From positions 1-64,000 of the forward strand of contig CAWHBT010000017.1 in assembly GCA_963827595.1 (NCBI GenBank): DNA of 64,000 bases. The letters are read 5' to 3'. Each line of letters starts with the position of its first letter. Position 1 is the stretch's first letter. Below, piece after piece: positions 20,232 through 29,201 of the stretch. Under the pieces are notes generated by a model, which saw only the letters and a list, made by a program, of their open reading frames with translations, did not search any database and was not told where the DNA came from. The translations under genes were made by a program, and so were the position numbers. Origin of the DNA: DATEDA01 sp963827595 (GTDB lineage: Bacteria; Pseudomonadota; Gammaproteobacteria; Burkholderiales; SG8-39).

Positions 20232-20504
20232 ATGGCAAGGATGGTGAAATGCGTGAAGCTCGGCCGCGAGGCCGAGGGGCTCGATTTCCCGCCGCTCCCG
20301 GGCGAGCTCGGGAAACGGATCTACGAGCAGGTGTCGAAGGAGGCGTGGCAGCAATGGCAGGCGCAGCAGACGCGCCTGATCAACGAGAACCGCCTGAACC
20401 TCGCCGATCCGCGCGCCCGGAAGTACCTCATGGAGCAGGTGGAGAAGTTCTTCTTCGGCGGCGGCGCGGACGAGGCGTCCGGGTACGTGCCGGTCAAGAA
20501 ATAG
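20232..20504 (+). CDS. yggX: Probable Fe(2+)-trafficking protein YggX
   Basis: The 90-residue protein is a textbook YggX. It has RMVKCVKLGREAEGLDFPPL with the single conserved Cys near residue 7, then PGELGKRIYEQVSKEAWQQW and LINENRLNLADPRARKYL. It is thought to protect iron-sulfur proteins and handle labile iron in the cytoplasm. AGGAGA precedes the ATG. It follows argA by 50 bases and may be co-transcribed with it. Confidence 0.94.
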   Translation: MARMVKCVKLGREAEGLDFPPLPGELGKRIYEQVSKEAWQQWQAQQTRLINENRLNLADPRARKYLMEQVEKFFFGGGADEASGYVPVKK

Positions 20505-20513
20505 CGGCGTTCG

Positions 20514-20546
20514 CGCCAAACGAAAGAGCCGCCCGCAGGCGGCTCT
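20514..20546 (-). terminator. Terminator of phoU (also between convergent yggX and phoU)
   Basis: A perfect hairpin AGAGCCGCC-CGCA-GGCGGCTCT lies at 20525-20546. Read leftward it is followed by a T-rich stretch (TTTCGTTTGG), so it should end phoU transcripts. On the plus strand there is no T-run. Confidence 0.7.
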
Positions 20547-20568
20547 CGGCGGCGCGTAGCGACCCGCG

Positions 20569-21270
20569 CTATTCGTTCACCGCCCGGACGATCTCCTCGG
20601 ACCGCAGGTGCCGGACGTCGCGGCCGTCGACCATGTAGATGACGTACTCGGCCATGTTCTTGGAATGGTCGCCGATCCGCTCCAGCGCCTTGGCGACGAA
20701 CAGGATCTCGAGGCAGCGGCTGATCGTGCGGGGATCCTCCATCATGAAGGTGATCAGCTGGCGCAGGATCGAGCGGAACTCGGTGTCCACCACGTCGTCC
20801 TGCTCCACCACCTCCTGGGCGGCCTGCACGTCGAGGCGCGCGAAGGCGTCGAGCGCCTTGCGCAGCATCGCGACCGCGAGGCTGGAGACGTGCCGCACGC
20901 CGATGCGCGGCATGTGCATCCGATCGGCCTCGTGGACCAGCTTCGCCATGCGCGCGATCTTCTCCGCCTCGTCGCCGATCCGCTCGAGATCGGTGATCGT
21001 CTTGATCACCGCGATGATGAGCCGCAGATCGCTCGCCGCCGGCTGGCGCCGCGCGATGATGTGGCTGCAGGCCTCGTCGAGCTCGACCTCCATCGCGTTG
21101 ACGTGGTGGTCGTTCTGCTTGACGCGCTCGATCTCCTCCATGTTCCCGGTGGAGAGCGCATCGATCGCGCGCCGGATCTGCTCCTCGACGAGCCCGCCCA
21201 TCTGGAGGACGCGCGTACGCACCGCCTCCAGCTCGGCGTCGAACTGCTTCGAGATGTGTTCGGACCCCAT
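20569..21270 (-). CDS. phoU: Phosphate signalling protein PhoU
   Basis: The 233-residue all-helical protein has the two PhoU repeats: GLVEEQIRRAIDALSTGN with ERIGDEAEKIARM, and the second with ALERIGDHSKNMAEYVIYM. The conserved ExxxD-type metal-binding helices are visible. It links phosphate transport to the PhoR/PhoB system at the membrane's inner face. The usual pst genes and phoB/phoR are not in this window, so it stands alone here. Confidence 0.94.
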   Translation of the reverse strand: MGSEHISKQFDAELEAVRTRVLQMGGLVEEQIRRAIDALSTGNMEEIERVKQNDHHVNAMEVELDEACSHIIARRQPAASDLRLIIAVIKTITDLERIGDEAEKIARMAKLVHEADRMHMPRIGVRHVSSLAVAMLRKALDAFARLDVQAAQEVVEQDDVVDTEFRSILRQLITFMMEDPRTISRCLEILFVAKALERIGDHSKNMAEYVIYMVDGRDVRHLRSEEIVRAVNE

Positions 21271-21395
21271 TGCTTCGATCCCGGACCCGGCAGACTAGGG
21301 TACCACCGTGACAGCGATATTACAGCCCCTAATCAAGGGGATGAGTGCGGGGCTGGCGCCCGCCGGTGGCCCGGCGGGCCGTGGGAAGCGGCCCT

Positions 21396-22058
21396 TCAGG
21401 CGCGCGTCAGCGTGCGCACCCCGGCCGGCGTTCCGAGCAGCAGGACATCGGCGCCCCGCCGCGCGAAGAGCCCGGTCGTCACTACGCCGACGATGTGATC
21501 GAGCTCGCCCTCGAGCGCGACCGGGTCGGGGATCGCGAGGCCGGCGACGTCGAGGATGAGGTTGCCATTGTCGGTGACGAAGCCCTCCCGCAAGCGGGGC
21601 CGCCCGCCCAGCCGGGCGAGCTCGCGCGCGACGTATGCGCGCGCCATCGGGATCACCTCGACGGGGAGCGGGAACTTGCCGAGCACGCCGACCCGCTTCG
21701 ACTCGTCGGCGACGCACACGAATCGCCGGGCGACTGCGGCAACGATCTTCTCGCGCGTGAGCGCGCCGCCCCCGCCCTTGATCATCGCCAACCCCTCGGT
21801 CACCTCGTCCGCACCGTCGACGTAGACCGGCAGCTCGTCGACGTCGTTCAGGTCGAAGAGCGGGATGCCCAGGGCGTGGAGCCGCCCGGCAGTCTTCTCG
21901 GAACTCGCCACGGCGCCCCGGATCCGCTGTCGGACCTTCGCCAGCTCGGCGATGAAGAAATCGGCGGTGGAGCCGGTCCCGACACCGACGACGGCGTCAT
22001 CGACCACGTACCTCACGGCTTCCCGCGCCGCCGCCGCTTTCAGCTCGTCCTGCGTCAT
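21396..22058 (-). CDS. rpiA: Ribose-5-phosphate isomerase A
   Basis: The 220-residue enzyme interconverts ribose 5-phosphate and ribulose 5-phosphate in the pentose phosphate pathway. It starts MTQDELK and has GVGTGSTADFFIAEL, YVDGADEVTEGLAMIKGGGG (the active-site DGADE) and RVGVLGKFPLPVEVIP. A methionine 8 codons upstream is possible, but the chosen start matches the usual RpiA beginning. A TAGAAT box at 22081-22086 (leftward) lies 22 bases upstream. The downstream gap to phoU contains two GC-rich hairpins near 21320-21380. Confidence 0.95.
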   Translation of the reverse strand: MTQDELKAAAAREAVRYVVDDAVVGVGTGSTADFFIAELAKVRQRIRGAVASSEKTAGRLHALGIPLFDLNDVDELPVYVDGADEVTEGLAMIKGGGGALTREKIVAAVARRFVCVADESKRVGVLGKFPLPVEVIPMARAYVARELARLGGRPRLREGFVTDNGNLILDVAGLAIPDPVALEGELDHIVGVVTTGLFARRGADVLLLGTPAGVRTLTRA

Positions 22059-22159
22059 CGAGTGCTCCAAGGCTCGCGGCATTCTACGCGCGGGGGGCGC
22101 GGAAATAGGCCCTTGTCATGGCGCGCCGAAGCAGGCGTAGAATGTTGTCATAAAGGGGA

Positions 22160-22912
22160 ATGGCCTCTCCGATGCGCTACGCGAAGGTTCTGCTTCTCGG
22201 CGCTCTCTGCGCAGCGATCGGTGCGCCCGCGGCGGCGCAGCAAGGGCTCGTCCGGGCCGCTGCCCTCGAGGCGAGCGGCTGGCAGCCGTCCGGCCCCGCC
22301 GTCGGCCTGCGCCCGCAGGCCCCGCGCCGGGAAAGCGGTTGGACCGGCGGTGTCCTTCTCGATTCGGCCCGCAGCCCGGGCTTCGGCCCGGCGCGCCCTG
22401 GGGCGCTCGATCCCGGCTTGCGGCTCAACCCGGACCTCGCGCGCGCCCTGCCCCAACCGCCACAGTTCGGCCCACCGATCGACGCCGCGAGCGCCGTCCA
22501 GGCCGGCGCCTACTTCGGCTACCGGTTCGAGAACAGGTTGCTGCTCTCGTCGGCCGTGCGACAGGGGCTCGGTGTGCCGGGACTCGGTGGTACGAAGGTC
22601 GATTTCGGGGCGAGCTACGGCCTCAACGTGACGCCGCAGCACCTGATCACGCTCTCGAGCAGCCTCACGCTCGGGCAGGCGAGCGGGATCGCCGCTTACT
22701 ACAGCGCGCTGGGGCCGGACGGCCTCTCGCGCACCGATTACCGCGTCGGCGAGCCGGGCGCGGGGTTCAGGCTCTCCTGGCTGTACAGCTTCGGCCGGAA
22801 CGTCTACCTGAACACGACCCTCGGCTACGACCGCAGCACCGATCCGGACGGGCTGCACGGCGCGGATCGGAACACCACCTCGTTCGGCACCGTCTTCGGC
22901 TACCGCTGGTAG
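22160..22912 (+). CDS. Probable outer-membrane beta-barrel protein
   Basis: The 250-residue protein has a signal peptide (hydrophobic KVLLLGALCAAIG then PAAAQ). After about residue 110 it shows alternating beta-strand segments (GAYFGYRFENRLLLSS, VDFGASYGLNVTPQHLITLS, FSWLYSFGRNVYLNTTLGYD-type) and ends in the aromatic GYRW, typical of barrel proteins. The overall pattern resembles MipA/OmpV-like or small porin families, but I cannot assign it. The region between residues 25 and 100 is Pro/Gly/Arg-rich. The start could instead be the ATG at 22172. A TAGAAT box at 22138-22143 with TTGTCA upstream is a candidate promoter. Confidence 0.65.
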   Translation: MASPMRYAKVLLLGALCAAIGAPAAAQQGLVRAAALEASGWQPSGPAVGLRPQAPRRESGWTGGVLLDSARSPGFGPARPGALDPGLRLNPDLARALPQPPQFGPPIDAASAVQAGAYFGYRFENRLLLSSAVRQGLGVPGLGGTKVDFGASYGLNVTPQHLITLSSSLTLGQASGIAAYYSALGPDGLSRTDYRVGEPGAGFRLSWLYSFGRNVYLNTTLGYDRSTDPDGLHGADRNTTSFGTVFGYRW

Positions 22913-22984
22913 CCGGCCTTCCCCCGGTTTCGTTCAGCGCCGCTGCCCGGCCTGCTGCGCGCGCTTCGCGTAGTCCTGATACGC

Positions 22985-24781
22985 CTAGCGCTTCTTCGGG
23001 ATGTACAGGTCGGTGATCGAGCCGAGCGCCGCCTCGGCAGCGAAGAACGTCGTCTCGGAGAGCGTCGGGTGCGGATGGATGGTCAGCCCGATGTCCTCCA
23101 TGTCGGCGCCCATCTCCAGCGCGAGCACGGTCTCGGCGATCAACTCGCCGGCGTTGATGCCGACCATCCCCGCGCCGAGGATCCGTTTCGTCGCGGGGTC
23201 GTAGAGGAGCTTGGTCAGGCCGTCGTCGCGGCCCATCCCGAGCGCCCGGGCGCTCGCCGCCCACGGGAAGCTCGCCTTCTCGTACGCGACGCCGCGCTGT
23301 TTCGCGTCGGCCTCGGTGAGCCCCATCCACGCCACCTCCGGATCGGTGTAGGCGACCGACGGGACCGTCAGCGCGTCGAACGCGACCTTGTGGCCGGCGA
23401 TGACCTCGGCCGCGACCTTCGCCTCGTGCGTCGCCTTGTGCGCGAGCATCGGCTCGCCGCAGATGTCGCCGATCGCGAAAATGTGCGGCACGTTGGTGCG
23501 CTGCTGGCCGTCGACCGGCACGTAGCCGCGCTCGTTCACCACCACTCCCGCCTGCTCGGCGGCGATCTCGCGGCCGTTCGGCCGGCGTCCGACGGCGAGC
23601 AGCACCTGGTCGTAGGCTTGCGGCGCCGGCGCCTTCTCCCCGTCGAACGTCGCGAGCAGTCCGTCCTTCCTCGCCTCGAGCTTCGCGACCTTGGTCTTGA
23701 GGTGGATCGCCTCGTAGCGCTTCCGGATCCGCGTCTCGAGCGGTTTGACCAGGTCGCGGTCGGCGCCGGGGATCAGCCCGTCGAGCAGCTCGACGACCGT
23801 GACCTTGGTGCCGAGCGCGTCGTAGACGCACGCCATCTCCAGGCCGATGATGCCGCCGCCGATCACCAGCATCCGCTTCGGCAGGGCCGGCAGCTCGAGC
23901 GCCCCGGTCGAGTCGACGAGGCGCGGGTCGTCGTAGGGGAAGCCCGGGATCCGCGCGACCGCGGACCCGGCGGCGATGATGCAATAGTCGAACGCGATGC
24001 GCTTCGGTCCGTCGGCGGTCTGCGCGAGCAGCGTCTTGGGCGATTCGAACTTCCCCACGCCCTGGACGATCGCGACCTTGCGCTGCTTGGCGAGGCCGGC
24101 GAGACCCTTCGTCAGCCGCCCCACGACCGCGGCTTTCCACGCGCGGAGCTTGTCCAGGTCGAACCGCGGTTTCCCGAAGTCGATGCCGAAGTGGCCCATC
24201 TCCTCCGCCTCGGTCACGACTTTGGCGGCGTGAAGAAGCGCCTTCGAAGGGATGCAGCCGACGTTCAGGCAGACCCCGCCCAGCGTCGGGTAGCGCTCGA
24301 CGAGCACCGTCTGCTTCCCGAGGTCGGCGGCGCGGAACGCGGCGGTGTAGCCGCCCGGGCCGGAGCCGAGCACGACGACTTCGCACGTGATGTCGGGCGC
24401 TCCGCCCGGAACGGCGCCGCGGCCAGCGGGCGCGGGCGAAGCTGAGGGGGCCGCCGGGGCGGTTGCCGGCGTCCGCGCCTGCGCGGGAGCCGCCCCGTCC
24501 GCGGCAGCGCCGCGCTTCGCGTCGGCCGTCGACGCCGGCTCGGCCGCGTCGAGCAGCAGGATCGGCGAGCCCTCCGAGACCTTGTCGCCGATCTTCACGA
24601 TCAGGCGGTTCACGATCCCGGCGGCGGGCGACGGGATCTCCATCGTCGCCTTGTCCGACTCGAGCGTGACGAGCGAGCTCTCCTTCTCGACGCGATCGCC
24701 GGGCTTGACGAGGATCTCGATGACGTCGACGGCGTCGAAGTCGCCGATGTCGGGAACCTTCACCTCGACGGTGGCGCTCAT
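22985..24781 (-). CDS. lpdA: Dihydrolipoyl dehydrogenase (E3) with N-terminal lipoyl domain
   Basis: The 598-residue flavoprotein reoxidises dihydrolipoamide of the pyruvate dehydrogenase complex using NAD+. Residues 1-80 are a lipoyl domain with Lys44 in LESDKATMEI as the lipoylation site, almost identical to that of the adjacent AceF. An Ala/Pro linker runs to about 130. It is followed by the FAD GxGxxG (LGSGPGGYTAAFRAADLG) and the redox disulfide Cys171/Cys176 in GGVCLNVGCIPSK. The C-terminal active-site His is in TIHPHPTLSET. Its ATG overlaps the stop of a 20-codon micro-ORF (ATGA). After its TAG stop the frame reads 16 more sense codons. Confidence 0.95.
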   Translation of the reverse strand: MSATVEVKVPDIGDFDAVDVIEILVKPGDRVEKESSLVTLESDKATMEIPSPAAGIVNRLIVKIGDKVSEGSPILLLDAAEPASTADAKRGAAADGAAPAQARTPATAPAAPSASPAPAGRGAVPGGAPDITCEVVVLGSGPGGYTAAFRAADLGKQTVLVERYPTLGGVCLNVGCIPSKALLHAAKVVTEAEEMGHFGIDFGKPRFDLDKLRAWKAAVVGRLTKGLAGLAKQRKVAIVQGVGKFESPKTLLAQTADGPKRIAFDYCIIAAGSAVARIPGFPYDDPRLVDSTGALELPALPKRMLVIGGGIIGLEMACVYDALGTKVTVVELLDGLIPGADRDLVKPLETRIRKRYEAIHLKTKVAKLEARKDGLLATFDGEKAPAPQAYDQVLLAVGRRPNGREIAAEQAGVVVNERGYVPVDGQQRTNVPHIFAIGDICGEPMLAHKATHEAKVAAEVIAGHKVAFDALTVPSVAYTDPEVAWMGLTEADAKQRGVAYEKASFPWAASARALGMGRDDGLTKLLYDPATKRILGAGMVGINAGELIAETVLALEMGADMEDIGLTIHPHPTLSETTFFAAEAALGSITDLYIPKKR

Positions 24782-24840
24782 TGGGCTACCTTGTCGCTTC
24801 GCGCCAAGGATTCGCGCTTGGGACGGCCCGGCGCGCTCAT
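24778..24840 (-). CDS. 20-codon micro-ORF between aceF and lpdA (repeat copy)
   Basis: Read leftward, an ATG at 24840 opens MSAPGRPKRESLARSDKVAQ and stops at a TGA that overlaps the lpdA ATG (ATGA). A strong ribosome-binding site, AAGGAG, overlaps the aceF stop codon and lies 6 bases before the micro-ORF start. The micro-ORF's own end (AAGG, 7 bases before ATG) can serve lpdA. The sequence is nearly identical to the copy at 9200-9262. It could couple translation of aceF to lpdA, encode a small basic peptide, or be a mobile palindromic repeat (it contains CCAAG...CTTGG) that happens to be open. Confidence 0.55.
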   Translation of the reverse strand: MSAPGRPKRESLARSDKVAQ

Positions 24841-24848
24841 GACGCTCC

Positions 24849-26213
24849 TTACAGCATCACCCGACGGAAGTCGGCGAGCAGCTGGGCGAGATAGGCGTTG
24901 AAGCGCGCCGCGGCGGCGCCGTCGATCACCCGGTGGTCGTAGGAGAGCGACAGCGGGAGGACGAGCCGCGGGACGAACGCTTTTCCGTCCCAGACCGGCT
25001 TCGTGGCGGAGCGCGACACGCCGAGGATCGCGACCTCCGGCGCGTTGATGATCGGCGAGAACGACGTCCCGCCAATGCCGCCGAGGCTAGAGATCGAGAA
25101 CGTGCCGCCCTGCATGTCGGCGGGCTTGAGCTTGCCCTCCCGGGCCTGCTTGGCGAGGTCGCCGGTCTCGCGCGCGATGTCGAGCACGCCCTTCCGGTCG
25201 GCCTCCTTGATGACCGGGACGACGAGCCCGTTCGGCGTGTCCGCGGCGAAGCCGATGTGGTAGTAGCGCTTGAGGACGAGGTTGTCCCCGTCGAGCGAGC
25301 TGTTGAGCTCAGGATGCTTCTTGAGCGCGGCGACGCACGCCTTGACCAGGAACGCGAGCATCGTGACGCGGATCCCGGCTTTCTCGTTCTCCTTGTTGAG
25401 CTGGACGCGAAGGGCCTCGAGCTCGGTGATGTCCGCCTCGTCGTTGTTGGTGACGTGGGGGATCATCACCCAGTTGCGGGCGAGGTTCGCGCCGGAGAGC
25501 TTCTTGATGCGCGACAGCGGCTGGACCTCGACCGGACCGAACTTCGCGAAGTCGACCTTCGGCCACGGCAGCAGGTTCAGGCCGGCCCCGGCGGCGCCCG
25601 GCTGGCTCGCGGGCGCGGGGCCATGGGCGATCACGCCTTTCACGAACGCCTGCACGTCGGCCGTCAGAATCCGGTTCTTCGGCCCACTGCCCTTCACGCT
25701 GGCGAGGTCGACCCCGAGCTCGCGGGCGAACTTCCGCACCGACGGGCTCGCGTGCGGCTTGACGCCTCCGGGCTCCGCCGCTTCGACCGGGACGGGCGGG
25801 GTGCGGGCCGGGGCCGGTACGGCCGCTGGCGCCGTTGCCGGCGGCGGTGGCGCCGAGGGCCGAGCCGGCTCCGGCGCGGCGGGCGGGGCGGCCGCGCGTG
25901 CAGGTGCGGCGGGAGCTGTGGCAGCCGGGGCTGGAGCCGGCGGCTGCGCAGCGGCCTTCGCGGCCGCCGCCTCTGCTGCCTCGAGCATCAGGATCGGGGT
26001 GCCTTCCGACACCTTGTCGCCGAGCTTGACGCGCAGCTCCTTCACGACCCCGGCGGAGGGGGACGGGATCTCGATCGTCGCCTTGTCGGACTCGAGCGTG
26101 ATCAGCGACTGCTCGGGCTGGACCGCGTCGCCCGGCTTCACGAGGATCTCGATGACGTCGACGTCCTTGAAGTCCCCGATGTCCGGGACCGACACTTCCT
26201 TCATCGCACCCAT
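24849..26213 (-). CDS. aceF: Dihydrolipoyllysine acetyltransferase (PDH E2)
   Basis: The 454-residue E2 core subunit moves the acetyl group to CoA. It has one lipoyl domain (Lys44 in LESDKATIEI), a long Ala/Pro linker (about 80-150), and a peripheral-subunit-binding domain (SPSVRKFARELGVDLASVKG). The catalytic domain carries the active site YDHRVIDGAAAARF (His427, Asp431). It has a single lipoyl domain instead of the three of the Escherichia coli enzyme. It lies 53 bases after aceE and is followed by the micro-ORF and lpdA. Confidence 0.95.
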   Translation of the reverse strand: MGAMKEVSVPDIGDFKDVDVIEILVKPGDAVQPEQSLITLESDKATIEIPSPSAGVVKELRVKLGDKVSEGTPILMLEAAEAAAAKAAAQPPAPAPAATAPAAPARAAAPPAAPEPARPSAPPPPATAPAAVPAPARTPPVPVEAAEPGGVKPHASPSVRKFARELGVDLASVKGSGPKNRILTADVQAFVKGVIAHGPAPASQPGAAGAGLNLLPWPKVDFAKFGPVEVQPLSRIKKLSGANLARNWVMIPHVTNNDEADITELEALRVQLNKENEKAGIRVTMLAFLVKACVAALKKHPELNSSLDGDNLVLKRYYHIGFAADTPNGLVVPVIKEADRKGVLDIARETGDLAKQAREGKLKPADMQGGTFSISSLGGIGGTSFSPIINAPEVAILGVSRSATKPVWDGKAFVPRLVLPLSLSYDHRVIDGAAAARFNAYLAQLLADFRRVML

Positions 26214-26266
26214 GGCTTATGCCTCTTCTGGTGATGGGTGATCGAAGCGGGCGGACGCGGCGGGAC

Positions 26267-28960
26267 CTACACCGTGGCCGGATTGGGCTTGGCTGGGTCG
26301 ATGCCGTACTTCCTGATCGCCTCCGCCACGAGCGCCGGCTTGACCGCGCCGTCCTCGGCGAGCGCCTTCAGCGCGGCGATCGTCACCCAGTACCGATTCA
26401 CCTCGAAGAAATACCGCAGCTTCTCGCGCGTGTCCGAGCGCCCGAAGCCGTCGGTCCCGAGCACGCGAAAGCGCATCCCGCTCGGGATGAACGGGCGGAT
26501 CTGGTCGGCGAAAGCCTTCATGTAATCGGTCGAGGCGATGACGGGCCCGCCGCGGCCCTCGAGCCGCGTCTCGACGTAGGACTTGCGCGGCGGCGCCGCC
26601 GGATGGAGCATGTTCCAGCGGTCGGCGTCGAGGCCTTCGCGCCGCAGCTCGGTGAAGCTGGGGCAGCTCCAGAGGTCGGCGCCGACGCCCCAGTCCTTCT
26701 CGAGCAGCTCCGCGGCGGCGATCACCTCGCGCAGGATCGTGCCGCTGCCCAGGAGCTGCACCTTGAGCTTGGGCTTCCCGCTCGCCTCCTTCAGCAGATA
26801 CATCCCCTTCAGGATGCTTTCCTCGGGGCGCTTGTCGGCGACCTCGGCGAGACCCGGATGGGTGTAGTTCTCGTTCATCACGGTGATGTAGTAGAAGACG
26901 TCTTCCTGGTTGGTCACCATCCGCCGCAACCCGTCGTGGATGATGACCGCGAGCTCGAACGCGAACGTCGGGTCGTAGGACACGCAGTTCGGGATCACCG
27001 ACGAGAGGACGTGGCTGTGGCCGTCCTCGTGCTGCAGCCCCTCGCCGTTCAGCGTCGTGCGGCCCGCGGTCCCGCCGAGGAGGAACCCGCGCGCCCGCTG
27101 GTCGCCGGCCGCCCACGCGAGGTCGCCGACCCGCTGCAGGCCGAACATCGAGTAGTAGATGTAGAACGGCACCGTCACCAGGTTGGAGTGGCAGTACGAG
27201 GTCGCGGCGGCGATCCACGACGAGAACGCGCCGGCCTCGGTGATGCCCTCCTCGAGGATCTGGCCGGCCTTGTCCTCGCGGTAGTACATCACCTGGTCCT
27301 TGTCCTGCGGCGTGTACTTCTGACCCTCGGACGAGTAGATGCCGAGCTGCCGGAACATGCCCTCCATGCCGAACGTGCGCGCCTCGTCCGGCACGATCGG
27401 GACGACGTGCTTGCCGAGGTTCTTGTCGCGGACCAGCGCGGTGAGGATGCGCACGAACGCCATCGTCGTCGAGATCTCGCGGTCCTGCGCCTTGAGCACC
27501 GCCTCGAACGCGTCCAGGCCGGGCACCTGCGGCACGACGTCCGCCTGCCGGCGCCGCTGCGGCAGGTAGCCGCCCAGGGCTTTGCGCCGCTCGTGCAGGT
27601 ACTTCATCTCCGGCGAGTCCGGCGGCGGCATGTAGAACGGCAGCTCCTCGAGTTGCGCGTCCGGGATCGGGATCTTGAACCGGTCGCGAAACTGCCTGAT
27701 CGACTCGACGTCCATCTTCTTCTGCTGGTGCGCCGTCATGCGCCCCTCGGCGATGCGGCCGAGGCCGTAGCCCTTGATGGTCTTCGCGAGGATGACGGTC
27801 GGCTGATCCTTGTGCTTGGTCGCGGCGGCGTAGGCGGCGTAGATCTTGTGCGGATCGTGGCCGCCGCGGTTCAGCCGCCAGATGTCGTCGTCGGTCATGC
27901 GCGACACCAGCTCCAGCAGCTTCGGATGCTTGCCGAAGAAGTGCTTGCGCACGAACGCGCCGTCGTTCGCCTTGTAGTTCTGGTACTCGCCGTCGACGGC
28001 CTCGAGCATGACCTGCTTGAGGATGCCCTCGCTGTCGCGCGCGAGCAGCGGGTCCCAGTACGACCCCCAGGTCAGCTTGATCACGTTCCACCCGGCGCCG
28101 CGGAAGTCGCCTTCGAGCTCCTGGATGATCTTACCGTTGCCCCGCACCGGGCCGTCGAGCCGCTGCAGGTTGCAGTTGATGACGAAGATCAGGTTGTCGA
28201 GCCGCTCGCGCGCCGCGAGCCCGATCGCGCCGAGCGACTCGGGCTCGTCCATCTCGCCGTCGCCGCAAAACACCCACACCTTGCGGTTCGCGGTGTCCGC
28301 CAGCCCACGTGCGTGCAGATACTTGAGGAACCGCGCCATGTAGATGCCCTGGATCGGCCCGAGCCCCATCGACACCGTCGGGAACTGCCAGAAGTCGGGC
28401 ATGAGCCACGGGTGCGGATAGGACGAGATCCCCTTGCCGTCGACCTCGCGCCGGAAGTTGCGGAGCTGTTCCTCCGTCAGCCGGCCCTCCTGGAACGCGC
28501 GGGCATAGATGCCGGGCGCCGAATGGCCCTGGAAGTAGACGAGGTCGCCGCCGTGACCTTCGTGCGGCGCATTCCAGAAGTGATTGAAGCCGGCCCCGAA
28601 CAGCGTGCCGACGGAGGCGAAGCTCGCGATGTGGCCGCCGAGGTCGCCGTCGCCCTTGTTGGCCTTCGCCACCATGACCATCGCGTTCCAGCGCATGTAG
28701 GAGCGGTTCCGCTCCTCGAGCGCGGCGTCGCCCGGGGAGCGCTCCTCGAGGTGCGGCGGGATGGTGTTGATGTAGGCGGTGTTGGCGCTGTACGGGATGT
28801 ACGCGCCCGACCGGCGGGCCTCGTCGATCAGCCGCTCGAGCAGGTAGTGCGCCCGCTCGGGCCCTTCCCGCTCGATGACCGCATCCAGGGCCTCGATCCA
28901 TTCCTGGGTCTCGAGGGTGTCGGGATCATTGGCGGCTTGGAAATCGGGAACGGCAGCCAT
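26267..28960 (-). CDS. aceE: Pyruvate dehydrogenase E1 component (homodimeric)
   Basis: The 897-residue TPP enzyme decarboxylates pyruvate and passes the acetyl group to AceF. The TPP-binding motif GDGEMDEP is at residues 233-240, followed by the family VINCNLQRLDGPVRGNG segment. LGGHIASFASVGTLFGAGFN and the C-terminal VLGTDGFGRSDTREKLR are also typical of AceE. GGAGGG precedes the MAAVPDF start; an upstream in-frame extension to 29086 lacks family character. It is the promoter-proximal gene of the aceE-aceF-lpdA operon and divergent from folD. Confidence 0.96.
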   Translation of the reverse strand: MAAVPDFQAANDPDTLETQEWIEALDAVIEREGPERAHYLLERLIDEARRSGAYIPYSANTAYINTIPPHLEERSPGDAALEERNRSYMRWNAMVMVAKANKGDGDLGGHIASFASVGTLFGAGFNHFWNAPHEGHGGDLVYFQGHSAPGIYARAFQEGRLTEEQLRNFRREVDGKGISSYPHPWLMPDFWQFPTVSMGLGPIQGIYMARFLKYLHARGLADTANRKVWVFCGDGEMDEPESLGAIGLAARERLDNLIFVINCNLQRLDGPVRGNGKIIQELEGDFRGAGWNVIKLTWGSYWDPLLARDSEGILKQVMLEAVDGEYQNYKANDGAFVRKHFFGKHPKLLELVSRMTDDDIWRLNRGGHDPHKIYAAYAAATKHKDQPTVILAKTIKGYGLGRIAEGRMTAHQQKKMDVESIRQFRDRFKIPIPDAQLEELPFYMPPPDSPEMKYLHERRKALGGYLPQRRRQADVVPQVPGLDAFEAVLKAQDREISTTMAFVRILTALVRDKNLGKHVVPIVPDEARTFGMEGMFRQLGIYSSEGQKYTPQDKDQVMYYREDKAGQILEEGITEAGAFSSWIAAATSYCHSNLVTVPFYIYYSMFGLQRVGDLAWAAGDQRARGFLLGGTAGRTTLNGEGLQHEDGHSHVLSSVIPNCVSYDPTFAFELAVIIHDGLRRMVTNQEDVFYYITVMNENYTHPGLAEVADKRPEESILKGMYLLKEASGKPKLKVQLLGSGTILREVIAAAELLEKDWGVGADLWSCPSFTELRREGLDADRWNMLHPAAPPRKSYVETRLEGRGGPVIASTDYMKAFADQIRPFIPSGMRFRVLGTDGFGRSDTREKLRYFFEVNRYWVTIAALKALAEDGAVKPALVAEAIRKYGIDPAKPNPATV

Positions 28961-29201
28961 CGGGAAACCCTCCGGGGACCGGCGACGAAACGTGTTGTCG
29001 TTTTGCTCGGGAAGCTTAATCCACGGCTCGCAGGCGAGGCAATTTGCGGGCTTCACCGCGGCTGGCCTCTCTATCGCACTACGCAATACCGTTCCGGATT
29101 ATACAATAGACCGTGGTGGCCGCCGAGCGGCCGGGGTGCCGACCGCCCCTGCTAGAATCTTTGCGCCTCACCCGTCCCCCCGTCCCAGGCAGCAGCTCCC
29201 C

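Noticed and set aside
21301..21395. Hairpins between phoU and rpiA as terminator
   Set aside because: Stems are strong (CCCC...GGGG and GCCCGCCGG...) but no T-run follows in either direction, so a terminator call is not safe.
26219..29155. Rightward 978-codon frame opposite aceE
   Set aside because: Antisense shadow of aceE; composition dominated by Arg/His/Val, no motif.
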